From the NCBI GenBank assembly GCA_038214135.1, contig JBBQSD010000008.1, forward strand, positions 26,778 through 90,777: a stretch of DNA of 64,000 nucleotides, read 5' to 3'. The notes under the pieces are model-generated. The model saw only the letters and a program-made list of their open reading frames with translations. It searched no databases and was not told the origin of the DNA. This document shows, one piece after another, positions 33,313-41,769 of the stretch. The stretch comes from JANLSE01 sp038214135 (GTDB lineage Bacteria; Chloroflexota; Chloroflexia; Chloroflexales; Roseiflexaceae). Positions within the stretch are counted from its first letter, which is position 1; each line of letters opens with the position of its first letter. Both the position numbers and the translations under genes were made by a program.

Positions 33313-34250
33313 TGAATACATACGCAATCGAAACCAGCGGCCTCCACAAACGTTTTGGTTCCCGCACTGCCGTTGCCGATCTCACCCTGCAAGTACCGCG
33401 TGGTGAGGTCTTCGGCTTTCTGGGGCCAAATGGTGCCGGTAAAAGCACGTCGGTCAAGATGTTGCTTGGTCTTGTGACGCCAAGCGGTGGTACGGCACGC
33501 GTGTTGGGCCACGTGCCCGGCGATCCATTGGCAATGGCACGGATCGGCTTCCTGCCAGAACATTTTCGTTTCCATCCATGGCTCGAAGCAACCGAATTAC
33601 TCGATCTGCATGGCAATCTATATGGCATGCCCCGTGCTGCAATCAAGCAGCGCATCCCCGAGGTGCTAGAACTGGTGGGCCTGAGTGAACACGCGCACCG
33701 GCCCATTTCTGGTTTCTCGAAGGGCATGCTACAACGGATCGGGTTAGCTCAGGCGCTGCTCAACAAACCCGATCTGGTCTTCCTCGATGAGCCAACCTCG
33801 GCGCTCGATCCATTCGGGCGCATTCTGGTGCGGACGATCATCAGCGGGTTGCGCGAGCATGGAACAACCATCTTCCTGAACTCACACCTACTGGGCGAGG
33901 TTGAAGCGACATGTGATCGGGTGGCGTTCATCCGCAATGGCGAAGTGCTACGCACCATTGCAATCGGCGATGTGGGCATGGGCAAGATCGTTGTACGTCT
34001 CGAACTCGATAGCGCCCCACAGGAACTACTGAACGATCTGCGTGAACTCGCTGGCGAGCTACAGATTGAACCAGCCCACGATGGCCAACGGGTGATCGTT
34101 GCGCTCGAACTCACCGACGACGAGCGCCTGCCTGTGATTGCGGCAAAAGTTCAGGCTCATGGAGCGCTGCTGTATGCCATGACGCCCAAACGCATGTCGC
34201 TTGAGCAATTATTCCTGGAGGTGATTGGCACGCAGGATAGTGGGCAGTAG
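33312..34250 (+). CDS. ABC transporter ATP-binding protein
   Basis: The 312-residue protein has Walker A FLGPNGAGKSTSVKML, the Q-loop region, the signature SGFSKGMLQRIGLAQALL, Walker B LVFLDEPTSALDP and a switch His in NSHLL. The C-terminal 90 residues are an accessory domain of the CcmA/NatA type. It is an exporter-type ATPase; the likely partner permease is convergent at 34639-35469 rather than downstream in an operon. The substrate is unknown. Confidence 0.92.
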   Translation: MNTYAIETSGLHKRFGSRTAVADLTLQVPRGEVFGFLGPNGAGKSTSVKMLLGLVTPSGGTARVLGHVPGDPLAMARIGFLPEHFRFHPWLEATELLDLHGNLYGMPRAAIKQRIPEVLELVGLSEHAHRPISGFSKGMLQRIGLAQALLNKPDLVFLDEPTSALDPFGRILVRTIISGLREHGTTIFLNSHLLGEVEATCDRVAFIRNGEVLRTIAIGDVGMGKIVVRLELDSAPQELLNDLRELAGELQIEPAHDGQRVIVALELTDDERLPVIAAKVQAHGALLYAMTPKRMSLEQLFLEVIGTQDSGQ

Positions 34251-34251
34251 A

Positions 34252-34279
34252 CGAGTATTCAGGAGTCAGAAGTCAGAAT
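34252..34279. repeat. Heptamer repeat tract (GGAGTCA family)
   Basis: GAGTATTCAGGAGTCAGAAG then TCAGAATG, two to three units with the usual left flank, right after the ABC ATPase stop codon. Confidence 0.75.
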
Positions 34280-34298
34280 GATGCATGCCACAGAATCC

Positions 34299-34372
34299 GC
34301 AGCCTTCAGCCGGCGGCAAAGAGAAAACGAATCCCTAGCCGTGTGGCTTCAGCCCGCGGTGGAGTAGGGTGA
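34299..34372. repeat. Interspersed repeat (CCGCAGGCT family), diverged copy
   Basis: ATCCGCAGCCTTCAGCCGGC, CCCTAGCCGTGTGGCTTCAG and CCCGCGGTGGAGTAGGGT. The rest of this 388-base gap, between the convergent ABC genes, has no gene that I can support. Confidence 0.6.
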
Positions 34373-34602
34373 CAATACCCAATTAAAATCTAAAAGATCA
34401 TCAACCCGCGGCGTGCAGGCGAGTCATTCCGACACCTGACAGCTGAAAAGAATGTCGGTGGCACATCTCGCATCGTGCGCCCATCCAACCAAGTTGCCAT
34501 TGCAGCGCCGCCGTGTGCTGCTACGGGCGTGCCTCAATACGGGTTCTGGGTCAATGACGTTACAGCAACCCCAAACTTCTGCATTCTCGCGCTCGCTTCT
34601 AA

Positions 34603-34638
34603 CTCCTGAAAGCTGAAGGCTGAAGGCTGAAGGCTCAT
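34603..34638. repeat. Heptamer repeat tract (AGCTGAA/GGCTGAA family)
   Basis: CTCCTGAAAGCTGAAGGCTG then AAGGCTGAAGGCTCATTC, four to five 7-base units ending directly at the stop of the permease gene. Confidence 0.75.
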
Positions 34639-35469
34639 TCACAAATCCCGCCGCCCAAACACACGCATTGCCAATAGTAATGCAACACCAGCGTACAGGA
34701 TTGCATAGACAACCATGGCATCGCTTGGCACAGACGAAACGGCAAATGGGGTTGGGATGCTGTTCGCCAATGGTGGCTGCATAAGGTACGCCGCCCGCCG
34801 CCACAGCGATTCGACAGGCAATAGGAGGCTGGTGACAATCCCGACTCGTACGGCGTTGGAGGATTGTAGCAGTGCGCCAATCTGTTCAACCCACGCCCCA
34901 ATAAAGGTCAGTGCATACAGCAGAAACAGCGTCACGCCATTCGTCAGCGTCGAGAGACGTGTACCGCCCAAGAGCGAGAGTGCCGTGAGAACCTGCGCCT
35001 CTAGAATCAGCAGCGCAATCCCTTGTACCGGATTGGGCGGCAGATACCCGCTGATCAGCCAGGTTGCCCCAAGCACACTTGCCCCCAACACACCCAGGTA
35101 GAGTGCCAGCATGAGCGCAAACCCCAACCATTTGCCAATCAACACATGCCAGCGCCGCACTGGTTTTGTGACAATCGCCTGGATTGTGTGGGTCGCAATT
35201 TCGCCAGAGAGCGTATCCGCCGATGCAAAGATCGCCAGCATGACCGTCAGGAAATGGATCACATATAACCCGGCAATCGTGATGAAACTATGCGCCTGTT
35301 GAATCGCCAATGCCGGAACATCATTACTGGCCAGTTCACGGTCGATCAACCAGAACCCCAGGCTAAACAGACCCAGAAACAACACACCCACAATCAGCGC
35401 AGCCAGCGCCATGCGCCGCCGTCGCGCCTCATGAAATGTCAGCCAGGTCAGCGTCAGAATATGTTGCAC
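34639..35469 (-). CDS. ABC transporter permease (ABC-2 type)
   Basis: The 276-residue protein has six predicted hydrophobic helices, with an N-terminal LTLTWLTFHEARRRRMALAA typical of ABC-2 exporters, and TLSGEIATHTIQAIVTKPVR, the usual short conserved segment. The start is a GTG (35469) five bases after AAGGAG. The matching ATPase is most likely the gene at 33312 on the other strand. Confidence 0.88.
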   Translation of the reverse strand: MQHILTLTWLTFHEARRRRMALAALIVGVLFLGLFSLGFWLIDRELASNDVPALAIQQAHSFITIAGLYVIHFLTVMLAIFASADTLSGEIATHTIQAIVTKPVRRWHVLIGKWLGFALMLALYLGVLGASVLGATWLISGYLPPNPVQGIALLILEAQVLTALSLLGGTRLSTLTNGVTLFLLYALTFIGAWVEQIGALLQSSNAVRVGIVTSLLLPVESLWRRAAYLMQPPLANSIPTPFAVSSVPSDAMVVYAILYAGVALLLAMRVFGRRDL

Positions 35470-35483
35470 ACGGGCTCCTTAGT

Positions 35484-35511
35484 TTAGCCATCAGCCGTCA
35501 GCAATCAGTAG
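35484..35511. repeat. Heptamer repeat tract (GTCAGCC family)
   Basis: TTAGCCATCAGCCGTCAGCA then ATCAGTAG, three 7-base units just upstream of the permease gene. Confidence 0.7.
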
Positions 35512-35576
35512 ATGCTTATGAAAGCTTCTGCTGCTATTGTAGCGTATTGCCAAGCACTCAGAGCGTGACTATGGCA

Positions 35577-35765
35577 CGCCACGGGCTGAACCCACACGGC
35601 TAGGGTGCAGCGTCCTCTTGCCGCAGGCAGCGTCCCCTTGCCGCAGGCTTATGATCTTTTACTCTTTCATCGGGTAGGATTCGCCTCCACGCCGCGGGCT
35701 AAAGCCGCGCGGTTATGGGTTGGTTTTCCCTTTGCCGCAGGCTTTAGCCTGCGGATGGAAGGGCA
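35577..35765. repeat. Cluster of CCGCAGGCT-family repeats
   Basis: At least three units: GCCACGGGCTGAACCCACAC with CTTGCCGCAGG twice, then CGCCGCGGGCTAAAGCCGCG, and a palindrome CCGCAGGCTTTAGCCTGCGG at about 35733-35752. The 456-base gap holding it, between the permease and an LLM oxidoreductase, has no gene that I can support. Confidence 0.75.
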
Positions 35766-35879
35766 TCCCTTGTTCCCCGATTATTTGGTTCATGTTTATT
35801 AGCCCGTAGATTCCGATGGCATGCCTCCGGATCGATGATCCTGTACGCTGCTATAATGTCCATCCACGCGGACAGACAG

Positions 35880-35911
35880 TAAAAGCTGAGAGCTGAGAGC
35901 TGAAAGCTCAA
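35880..35911. repeat. Heptamer repeat tract (AGCTGAG family)
   Basis: AAAAGCTGAGAGCTGAGAGC then TGAAAGCTCAAT, three 7-base units ending about 14 bases ahead of the LLM gene start codon, just before its ribosome site. Confidence 0.75.
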
Positions 35912-35925
35912 TAAAAGGATAAGCT

Positions 35926-36924
35926 ATGCGCTTTGGTATCCGCTTTAACTCGGAATCTGGCCCGATTCGTGAGATCGTCCGGCGCGCACAGATCGCCGAA
36001 GATCTGGGGTTCGATGATGTCTGGTATTGCCAGGATTTGATGAAGCGCGATGCATGGGTGGCGCTGACGGCGATTGCCGCAGCGACGACACGGGTGCGGG
36101 TTGGGACGTGTATTGCCAATCCGTTTTCCACAAGCCCTGCGGAACTGGCCATGCGAGCGGCAACGCTGCAAGAATTCAGCGATGGGCGTTTTGTGCTTGG
36201 AATCGGGCCTGGCGATCCACCATATCTAGAATGGGTTGGCCTCAAGCAGGAACGCCCACGTGCCGGTGTTGCCGAGTCAGTCGCAATTATTCGTGCATTG
36301 CTGGCTGGGACGGAAATCCCAGATGATATGCAGGTTTTTGCGGGCTGGAATCGCCATGCGAAGCTGCGAATGCCGATTCCAGCCAAACCAGTGCCGATCT
36401 ATATTGGCGGCCAAGGGCCAAAAGTTCTGGAATTGATCGGTGAAGTGGCCGATGGTGGCCTACCAATCGTCTTTCCACCAGAGACAATCGGCTTTGTGCG
36501 AGAGCGGATTGCCGCCGGTGCCGCACGGGCCGGGCGCTCGCTAGAAGGTTTCGATCTCGCAGCCTGCGTCTGGTGGTCGGTGGCAGAAACCCGCCGCGAG
36601 GCCGAGGATGCGTTGCGCTACCTGATCGCCTACTATGGGCCATCGCTGCGCAGCGAGACACTTGCGCCGATTGGGTTGGTGCCGAGCGATTTTGATGCGG
36701 TGCGGGTGGCCTGGCAATCTGGCGATATGTCGCGGGCAATGGGCCTACTGGATGAGCGTATGTTTCGGTTGGCGATCTATGGCGATCCAGATGCGATGCT
36801 GGAACGGGTGCGCTGGCTGGCCGAACAGGGAGTCACGCAACTCAATCTTGGCCCGCCACTTGGCGCGAATCCCGAACAGGCATTGCGAATTACAGGCGAA
36901 CAGGTGATTGCGCGAATGCGCTAA
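35926..36924 (+). CDS. LLM class flavin/F420-dependent oxidoreductase
   Basis: The 332-residue TIM-barrel protein begins MRFGIRFNSESGPIREIVRR and has IAEDLGFDDVWYCQDLM, TTRVRVGTCIANPFSTSPAE, FVLGIGPGDPPYLEWVG and KPVPIYIGGQGPKVLELIGE. The pattern matches F420-dependent reductases such as methylene-H4MPT reductase-like proteins, but substrate and cofactor are not proved. The ATG follows AAAAGGATAAGCT. It is followed at 55 bases by a DpaL-type lyase gene, probably in one transcript. Confidence 0.88.
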   Translation: MRFGIRFNSESGPIREIVRRAQIAEDLGFDDVWYCQDLMKRDAWVALTAIAAATTRVRVGTCIANPFSTSPAELAMRAATLQEFSDGRFVLGIGPGDPPYLEWVGLKQERPRAGVAESVAIIRALLAGTEIPDDMQVFAGWNRHAKLRMPIPAKPVPIYIGGQGPKVLELIGEVADGGLPIVFPPETIGFVRERIAAGAARAGRSLEGFDLAACVWWSVAETRREAEDALRYLIAYYGPSLRSETLAPIGLVPSDFDAVRVAWQSGDMSRAMGLLDERMFRLAIYGDPDAMLERVRWLAEQGVTQLNLGPPLGANPEQALRITGEQVIARMR

Positions 36925-36979
36925 CACGAACATAATCGATTCAATGATGCGTTAACGTAGTAACATAAGGAATTTATTC

Positions 36980-38191
36980 ATGGCATTACAGCTTTTTCAG
37001 AATCCCCATGTCACACAGGCTGGGTATTCCACCGGCAGTGCTGCACCAGAGGCCTTCCATCGCCGCCTGTCAGGGTATGCGCCAACACCACTGGGGGCTG
37101 CGCCGCTTCTGGCTGCCGAATTGGGCCTCGGCCAGATCTGGGTCAAGCAGGAATCGTGTCGCCTGGGGATGCCAGCATTCAAGATCCTGGGGGCTTCGTG
37201 GGCAACCTACCGCGCACTGGAACGCCGATTGGGCGCTCCACTCGATGGCTGGGCGACGCTGGAGGAGCTACGGGCGAAGCTGGCAGTATTGCACCCACTC
37301 ACGCTGGCAGCGGCGACAGATGGCAATCATGGGCGGGCAGTGGCACGTATGGCGGCTCTGCTTGGCTTTGGCGCAAAGATTCTGGTGCCAAGTGGCACGG
37401 CACAGGCGCGCATCGATGCGATTGCCTCCGAGGGTGCACAGGTGATTATTGTTGATGGCAGTTATGATGATGCTGTTGCGCTCTCGGCCCGTGAGGCAGG
37501 GCAGGATTGCTTGGTGATCTCGGATACTGCCTGGGATGGCTACGAACAGGTGCCACGCGATGTTATTGATGGCTACGATACCATCTTTGCCGAGGCCGAT
37601 GCACAGCTCGCTGGATTGGGCGTTGCTACGCCAACCCTATTGCTCATTCAGATGGGTGTCGGGGCGCTGGCCGCAGCGGCAGTGCGGCATTATCGTTCGC
37701 GTGAACGCATGCCCGATCAGTTGCAGATTGTTGGTGTTGAGCCAGATACTGCCGCGTGTGTGCTAGCAGCAATGCGTGCCGGGCAGATTGTGGAAGTCCC
37801 TGGCCCACATCCATCGATTATGGCTGGCCTGAATGCCGGGCTGGCCTCACCAGTTGCATGGCCGGATCTGCAACGCGGCATCGATCTCTTTCTAGCGGTG
37901 CCGGATGACCTCGCGCGCCAGGCAATGCGGCTACTAGCTGCCGATGGTATCACCGCTGGCGAAACCGGTGCAGCATCGATTGCCGGGCTGATTGCATTGA
38001 TGACTGAGCCGAGTTGGGTCGAGGCGCGAGCTGCGCTCGAACTTGGGCCGCACACACAGGTGCTTGTGGTGGTGAGTGAGGGTGCCACCGATCCAGGTGC
38101 CTATGAACAGATCGTTGGCCGCCCGCCGCACTATCGCTGTGAGAATCCAGATGGCTGCACATGCCGTTCTGGTATCGGGCGGCTTCGCTGA
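36980..38191 (+). CDS. Diaminopropionate ammonia-lyase-type PLP enzyme
   Basis: The 403-residue protein belongs to the fold-type II PLP enzymes: Lys68 in PAFKILGASWA carries PLP, and ATDGNHGRAVARMAALLGFG and QMGVGALAAAAVRHYRS bind the cofactor phosphate. ITAGETGAASIAGLIALM and CRCENP-like YRCENPDGCTCRSG close the protein. The nearest family is 2,3-diaminopropionate ammonia-lyase, which splits diaminopropionate to pyruvate and ammonia; related Thr/Ser dehydratase-like activity is possible. It overlaps nothing and is followed after 31 bases by a GNAT gene. Confidence 0.85.
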   Translation: MALQLFQNPHVTQAGYSTGSAAPEAFHRRLSGYAPTPLGAAPLLAAELGLGQIWVKQESCRLGMPAFKILGASWATYRALERRLGAPLDGWATLEELRAKLAVLHPLTLAAATDGNHGRAVARMAALLGFGAKILVPSGTAQARIDAIASEGAQVIIVDGSYDDAVALSAREAGQDCLVISDTAWDGYEQVPRDVIDGYDTIFAEADAQLAGLGVATPTLLLIQMGVGALAAAAVRHYRSRERMPDQLQIVGVEPDTAACVLAAMRAGQIVEVPGPHPSIMAGLNAGLASPVAWPDLQRGIDLFLAVPDDLARQAMRLLAADGITAGETGAASIAGLIALMTEPSWVEARAALELGPHTQVLVVVSEGATDPGAYEQIVGRPPHYRCENPDGCTCRSGIGRLR

Positions 38192-38222
38192 CATACAGGA
38201 ATTTAATTGCGAGGTGGTGTCT

Positions 38223-39092
38223 ATGCACATCCAACGATGGCCCCATGCAGCAGCATTCTTGGAACGGGCAGGCAGTTTCCTGGAGCAACGCGAGGCGGCT
38301 CATAACATTCTGTTGGGCTTGTCTGCGGAATTAGTTGTGAACCCCCAACTCTTTGGCCGCGAGCCGCCCTATTTTGCCACCGCCGAGATTGACGGAACTG
38401 TTGTTCTGGCCATGCTGCGAACGCCACCCCATCCGCTCAGTATTTCATATGCTGCGCCCAATGTTGATGATTCCGTGTTCGATGCACTTGTCGATGATCT
38501 AGCAACCGATGCGATCAATCTGAATGGAGTCTCTGGGCCTTCCGAAGCGACAGGCCGCTTCGCAGCACGCTGGTGCAGCAGAACCAACCAAACGAGTCGT
38601 GTCAAGGTCGCTCTACGGATCTACCAACTCACCAGGGTTGATGCGCCGAGTGGCATACCAGGCGCGCTACGCCAGGCGAATGAGGGCGATAGAGCACTGC
38701 TAGCCACCTGGTTTGGCGGTTTCCAGGAGGATGCATTCGGTGAGCCATTCGATGATGAGCGTGCCAATGCATCGGTGCAGCGCTGGCTGACCACACCGGG
38801 CCGTTCGTTGTATTTATGGGAAATCGATCAGCAACCGGTATCGATGGCTGGTACAGGCGGCCCTACCCCGCATGGTATTCGGGTAAGCGCCGTGTTCACC
38901 CCCCGCGAACTGCGTGGGCGTGGGTATGCTAGCGCCTGTGTTGCCGCCGCGAGTCAGGCGCAACTTGATCAGGGACGCAGCTTTTGTTCGTTATTCACCG
39001 ATCTCGCCAACCCAACATCGAATAAAATCTATCAACAGATCGGCTATCGACCCGTCTGCGATGCCGAAGAGGTAGCGTTTGAGTCAGCGTAA
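38223..39092 (+). CDS. GNAT family N-acetyltransferase
   Basis: The 289-residue protein has an N-terminal half of the FR47-like type (EPPYFATAEIDGTVVLAMLR) and a C-terminal GNAT core with VSAVFTPRELRGRGYASACV as the acetyl-CoA site and NPTSNKIYQQIGYRPVCD at the end. It acetylates an unknown amine. The ATG at 38223 follows GAGGTGGTGTCT; the longer frame back to 38076 overlaps the lyase gene. Its end overlaps the end of the convergent gene by nine bases. Confidence 0.85.
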   Translation: MHIQRWPHAAAFLERAGSFLEQREAAHNILLGLSAELVVNPQLFGREPPYFATAEIDGTVVLAMLRTPPHPLSISYAAPNVDDSVFDALVDDLATDAINLNGVSGPSEATGRFAARWCSRTNQTSRVKVALRIYQLTRVDAPSGIPGALRQANEGDRALLATWFGGFQEDAFGEPFDDERANASVQRWLTTPGRSLYLWEIDQQPVSMAGTGGPTPHGIRVSAVFTPRELRGRGYASACVAAASQAQLDQGRSFCSLFTDLANPTSNKIYQQIGYRPVCDAEEVAFESA

Positions 39093-39668
39093 CTCAACCA
39101 TCAGGGTCTGTTCAATTGGTGGGTCGGGCGGCACCGTGAGGATCAGCGTGAGCCCGCGGCCCTCTGGCAATGGCACCGAAAGATCGAAACTGGTCTGTTC
39201 GCCTGGCTGCAATGTGGCTGGGTTGCTGCCCTCAGTCGCATAGCTGATACCAGTACTATCGCGAAACAAAAACGCCTCGGGCGCAATCGTCAGGCGTTGC
39301 TTACTAATATTTGTAACCTGGCCACGCACACTGATCGTATCGCCAGATCGACTTAGGCCTTGTATTGTGATCTGAACACTTGGCCCTGCCATCGTTGGCG
39401 TGAGGGCTGGAACCGACTTCCCGCTGGCCAATTGCTGCGTCAGATCTGAGATTGTCGTACGCACATCCGGTGGGACATCCGGTAGGCTCACCTGCGGTAG
39501 CTCGAAGGGCGCGAGCGTCGGCTGGCTTGGATCGATTGGTTGCGGCGCAAACTGGCGCTGGAGTATTGTTTCATTCGGTGGGCGGCTCTGAAAGGTGACG
39601 ACAATCAAAATCAATGCCACCACAACCCCAACAACCACAAACGGCATACCACTCTCGCTGCGCTGCAT
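39084..39668 (-). CDS. Membrane-anchored beta-rich protein of unknown function
   Basis: From the ATG at 39668 (after GGCGAGGGCACG) the protein has 194 residues: one transmembrane helix at about 8-25 (PFVVVGVVVALILIVVTF), a Pro-rich linker, and a C-terminal domain (about 105-194) with VQITIQGLSRSGDTISVRGQ and ISKQRLTIAPEAFLFRDS, the pattern of DUF4352/telobox-type immunoglobulin folds exposed on the surface. Function unknown. It is convergent with the GNAT gene. Confidence 0.7.
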   Translation of the reverse strand: MQRSESGMPFVVVGVVVALILIVVTFQSRPPNETILQRQFAPQPIDPSQPTLAPFELPQVSLPDVPPDVRTTISDLTQQLASGKSVPALTPTMAGPSVQITIQGLSRSGDTISVRGQVTNISKQRLTIAPEAFLFRDSTGISYATEGSNPATLQPGEQTSFDLSVPLPEGRGLTLILTVPPDPPIEQTLMVELR

Positions 39669-39818
39669 CGTGCCCTCGCCATTACGCCACTGCCAACCCA
39701 AAAACTCTGTGTTCGCATTGTACTCTAGCTGTATGCTGTGTTGCAATCTGTGCATGCCAATAAATGCAAACATATGAGCGACAATCGAGATGAACGTGCG
39801 CTCCTACAGGGATATTCC

Positions 39819-40811
39819 TCACATTGGTTTCAGGCGTGGCATCAACTCGCGGATGTATGCATCTAGGCAGGCTGGATCGCCATCCAATGGCTGAAACACA
39901 ATCGAGTCGGCACCAGCAGCAATCAACCGCCGAATGGATTCTGTCACCTGATCTGGTGTTCCAGCAGCACAAAAAGCATCGATCCAGGCATCTGGTATGT
40001 GTTGTGCGATGCCGTCTATCCCATGTTCCTGGACGAGCGCTTCAACTTCTGCCGCAATCCCCAATGTATTGACCTGGGCATCAACCCAGGGTAGGCGCGC
40101 AGCAAGAGATCGGCGCATCTCGGCCCGTGCAATCTCGCCATCATGGTTCACATGCACATCAAGGTACACAACCAGCCGATGGTTGCTGCGCCCTGCTTGT
40201 GCCATTCCAACGCGGATATGCTTCCACGCCCATTGCACATATGCAGGTGATGACATCGCAGTAAGGATTGTGCCATCGCCAATTTGTCCCGCCAGTTGCA
40301 ATGTTTTTTCGCGCATTGCGCCAATATACAATGGCGGAACAGAGGCAGGCGTCATCTGCAGCTGAACATTCTCCAGATGTACTTGTGTGCCATGGGTTGT
40401 GACCAATTCGCCACATAAAAGTTGGCGTACGGCATTCACAGTTTCGCGCAGTGCTGTCATGAATGATGTTGGTGCTGCGCCGATCTGGGCCATCCACGAA
40501 CTCACACCATAGCCAAAACCTGGTAGGATTCGATTCGGGAAGGCCCGCGCCAGTGTGGTCAATTCCATGGCTGCAAACAATGGATTATAGACAGTCGCAG
40601 GCAGGATGCCGATCCCAACCTTGATCCGCTGTGTTGCCGATAGCGCAATGGCAGCGGAAGTCAAAGCCCCCGGCAAGAAACAATCGTCCCACAACCATAA
40701 CTCATCGAACCCGGCTGCCTCGGCCCGACAGGCATAATCGGCCAATGTCTCGGGTGGAAATGTTGGGTGAAAGATCACCCCAATTGAAGGCGCAGACATG
40801 GTATTAGGCAT
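39819..40811 (-). CDS. LLM class flavin/F420-dependent oxidoreductase
   Basis: The 330-residue protein has IGVIFHPTFPPETLADYACR, AAGFDELWLWDDCFLPGALT, IKVGIGILPATVYNPLFAAM, RILPGFGYGVSSWMAQIG and PPLYIGAMREKTLQLAGQIG, the full LLM pattern. The ATG at 40811 follows GGAGCGTGT. It is the third LLM enzyme in the window. Substrate unknown. It stands alone between two repeat-bearing gaps. Confidence 0.87.
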   Translation of the reverse strand: MPNTMSAPSIGVIFHPTFPPETLADYACRAEAAGFDELWLWDDCFLPGALTSAAIALSATQRIKVGIGILPATVYNPLFAAMELTTLARAFPNRILPGFGYGVSSWMAQIGAAPTSFMTALRETVNAVRQLLCGELVTTHGTQVHLENVQLQMTPASVPPLYIGAMREKTLQLAGQIGDGTILTAMSSPAYVQWAWKHIRVGMAQAGRSNHRLVVYLDVHVNHDGEIARAEMRRSLAARLPWVDAQVNTLGIAAEVEALVQEHGIDGIAQHIPDAWIDAFCAAGTPDQVTESIRRLIAAGADSIVFQPLDGDPACLDAYIRELMPRLKPM

Positions 40812-40903
40812 ACACGCTCCATATGCAATAATGTGTTCAGCGCACAATAACACATCATAGCCAATGCACCTGTGTGCTTGACGCACCGCTCACGGTTTGC
40901 TAC

Positions 40904-40936
40904 TCTCTCCCTTGGGAGAGGGGTTGGAGTGAGGGC
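40904..40936. repeat. Interspersed palindromic repeat (CCCTCAYCCC family), copy 5, truncated
   Basis: CTCTCCCTTGGGAGAGGGGT then TGGAGTGAGGGC: only the right arm and loop of the full repeat are present. Confidence 0.7.
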
Positions 40937-40959
40937 AGTTCTCGGTTCTCAGTTCGGCA

Positions 40960-40993
40960 TTCTGACTCCTGACTCCTGACTTCTGAATACTCG
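40960..40993. repeat. Heptamer repeat tract (TGACTCC family)
   Basis: TTCTGACTCCTGACTCCTGA then CTTCTGAATACTCG, the GGAGTCA family in reverse, ending 17 bases ahead of the response regulator gene and so within its likely leader. Confidence 0.8.
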
Positions 40994-41010
40994 TCAAAGG
41001 TCACACCGAC

Positions 41011-41745
41011 ATGATCGATCTTATCATCGTGGAAGATAATGAGCGTTTGCGGCCAGCAATGACACTCGGCCTGAATGCGACTGGTGCAGTGCATGTTGTT
41101 GGCGGTTGCGCCAGCGGCGAAGAGGCCCTGGCGATCTGCCTTGCTTCACCGCCGCATGTGATCCTGATGGATGTGCAGCTTGCTGGTGCGCTGGATGGGA
41201 TTGCCGCTGCTGTTGCGATCCGGCGCGAATTCCCGCGTATGCCAATCGTCTTCTATTCGATTCAGGATGACGATGCCTATTATCGTGCATTTCGTCGTTC
41301 TGGTATTCTCAGCCACTATGCCTATGTTCGGAAATCGAACTACCTTCTACCGCAGATGATTGTGCCATTGCTGCGCGATGCCGTAGCTGGGCGAAGTTTT
41401 ATCGATCCAGAGATCGAATCGCGAGTGCAGGAAGTGCGCCGCATGGATGAGCAATCGCCAATGGAACTGCTTGAGCCGAATGAGCAGGCCGTCGCTCGCA
41501 TGTTGGCTCGTGGGATGAGCAATGAGCAGATCGCGGCGCGTATGGGTTTCCGCGATAAACGCACGATTAGCCGTACAAATGGCCAGATCTATGCGGCCTG
41601 GGGATTGAACGATAGCACAACCGATGAGAAGGTGGCCCGCACACGTGCCGCGATTATTATGAGCGAGGGCCGCCTGTTGATCTGGGATGAACAGGGCAAC
41701 CCGCTGGCGCTGAACGAACGCGGCGAATGGGTACACTATGAGTGA
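41011..41745 (+). CDS. Response regulator with C-terminal helix-turn-helix
   Basis: The 244-residue protein has a receiver domain (1-125) with the acidic pair in VEDNERLRPAM, the phosphoacceptor Asp54 in VILMDVQLAG, and Lys in YVRKSN. The C-terminal part (about 150-200; EPNEQAVARMLARGMSNEQI, then AARMGFRDKRTISRTNGQIY) resembles a LuxR/FixJ-type helix-turn-helix, though diverged. The partner kinase is the next gene, 25 bases on. Confidence 0.88.
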   Translation: MIDLIIVEDNERLRPAMTLGLNATGAVHVVGGCASGEEALAICLASPPHVILMDVQLAGALDGIAAAVAIRREFPRMPIVFYSIQDDDAYYRAFRRSGILSHYAYVRKSNYLLPQMIVPLLRDAVAGRSFIDPEIESRVQEVRRMDEQSPMELLEPNEQAVARMLARGMSNEQIAARMGFRDKRTISRTNGQIYAAWGLNDSTTDEKVARTRAAIIMSEGRLLIWDEQGNPLALNERGEWVHYE

Positions 41746-41769
41746 TAGAACGAGCTGGTAGAAATAGCC

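Noticed and set aside
36287..36739. Long open frame opposite the LLM gene at 35926
   Set aside because: Codon pattern and composition are those of an antisense shadow; the LLM frame has clear family motifs.
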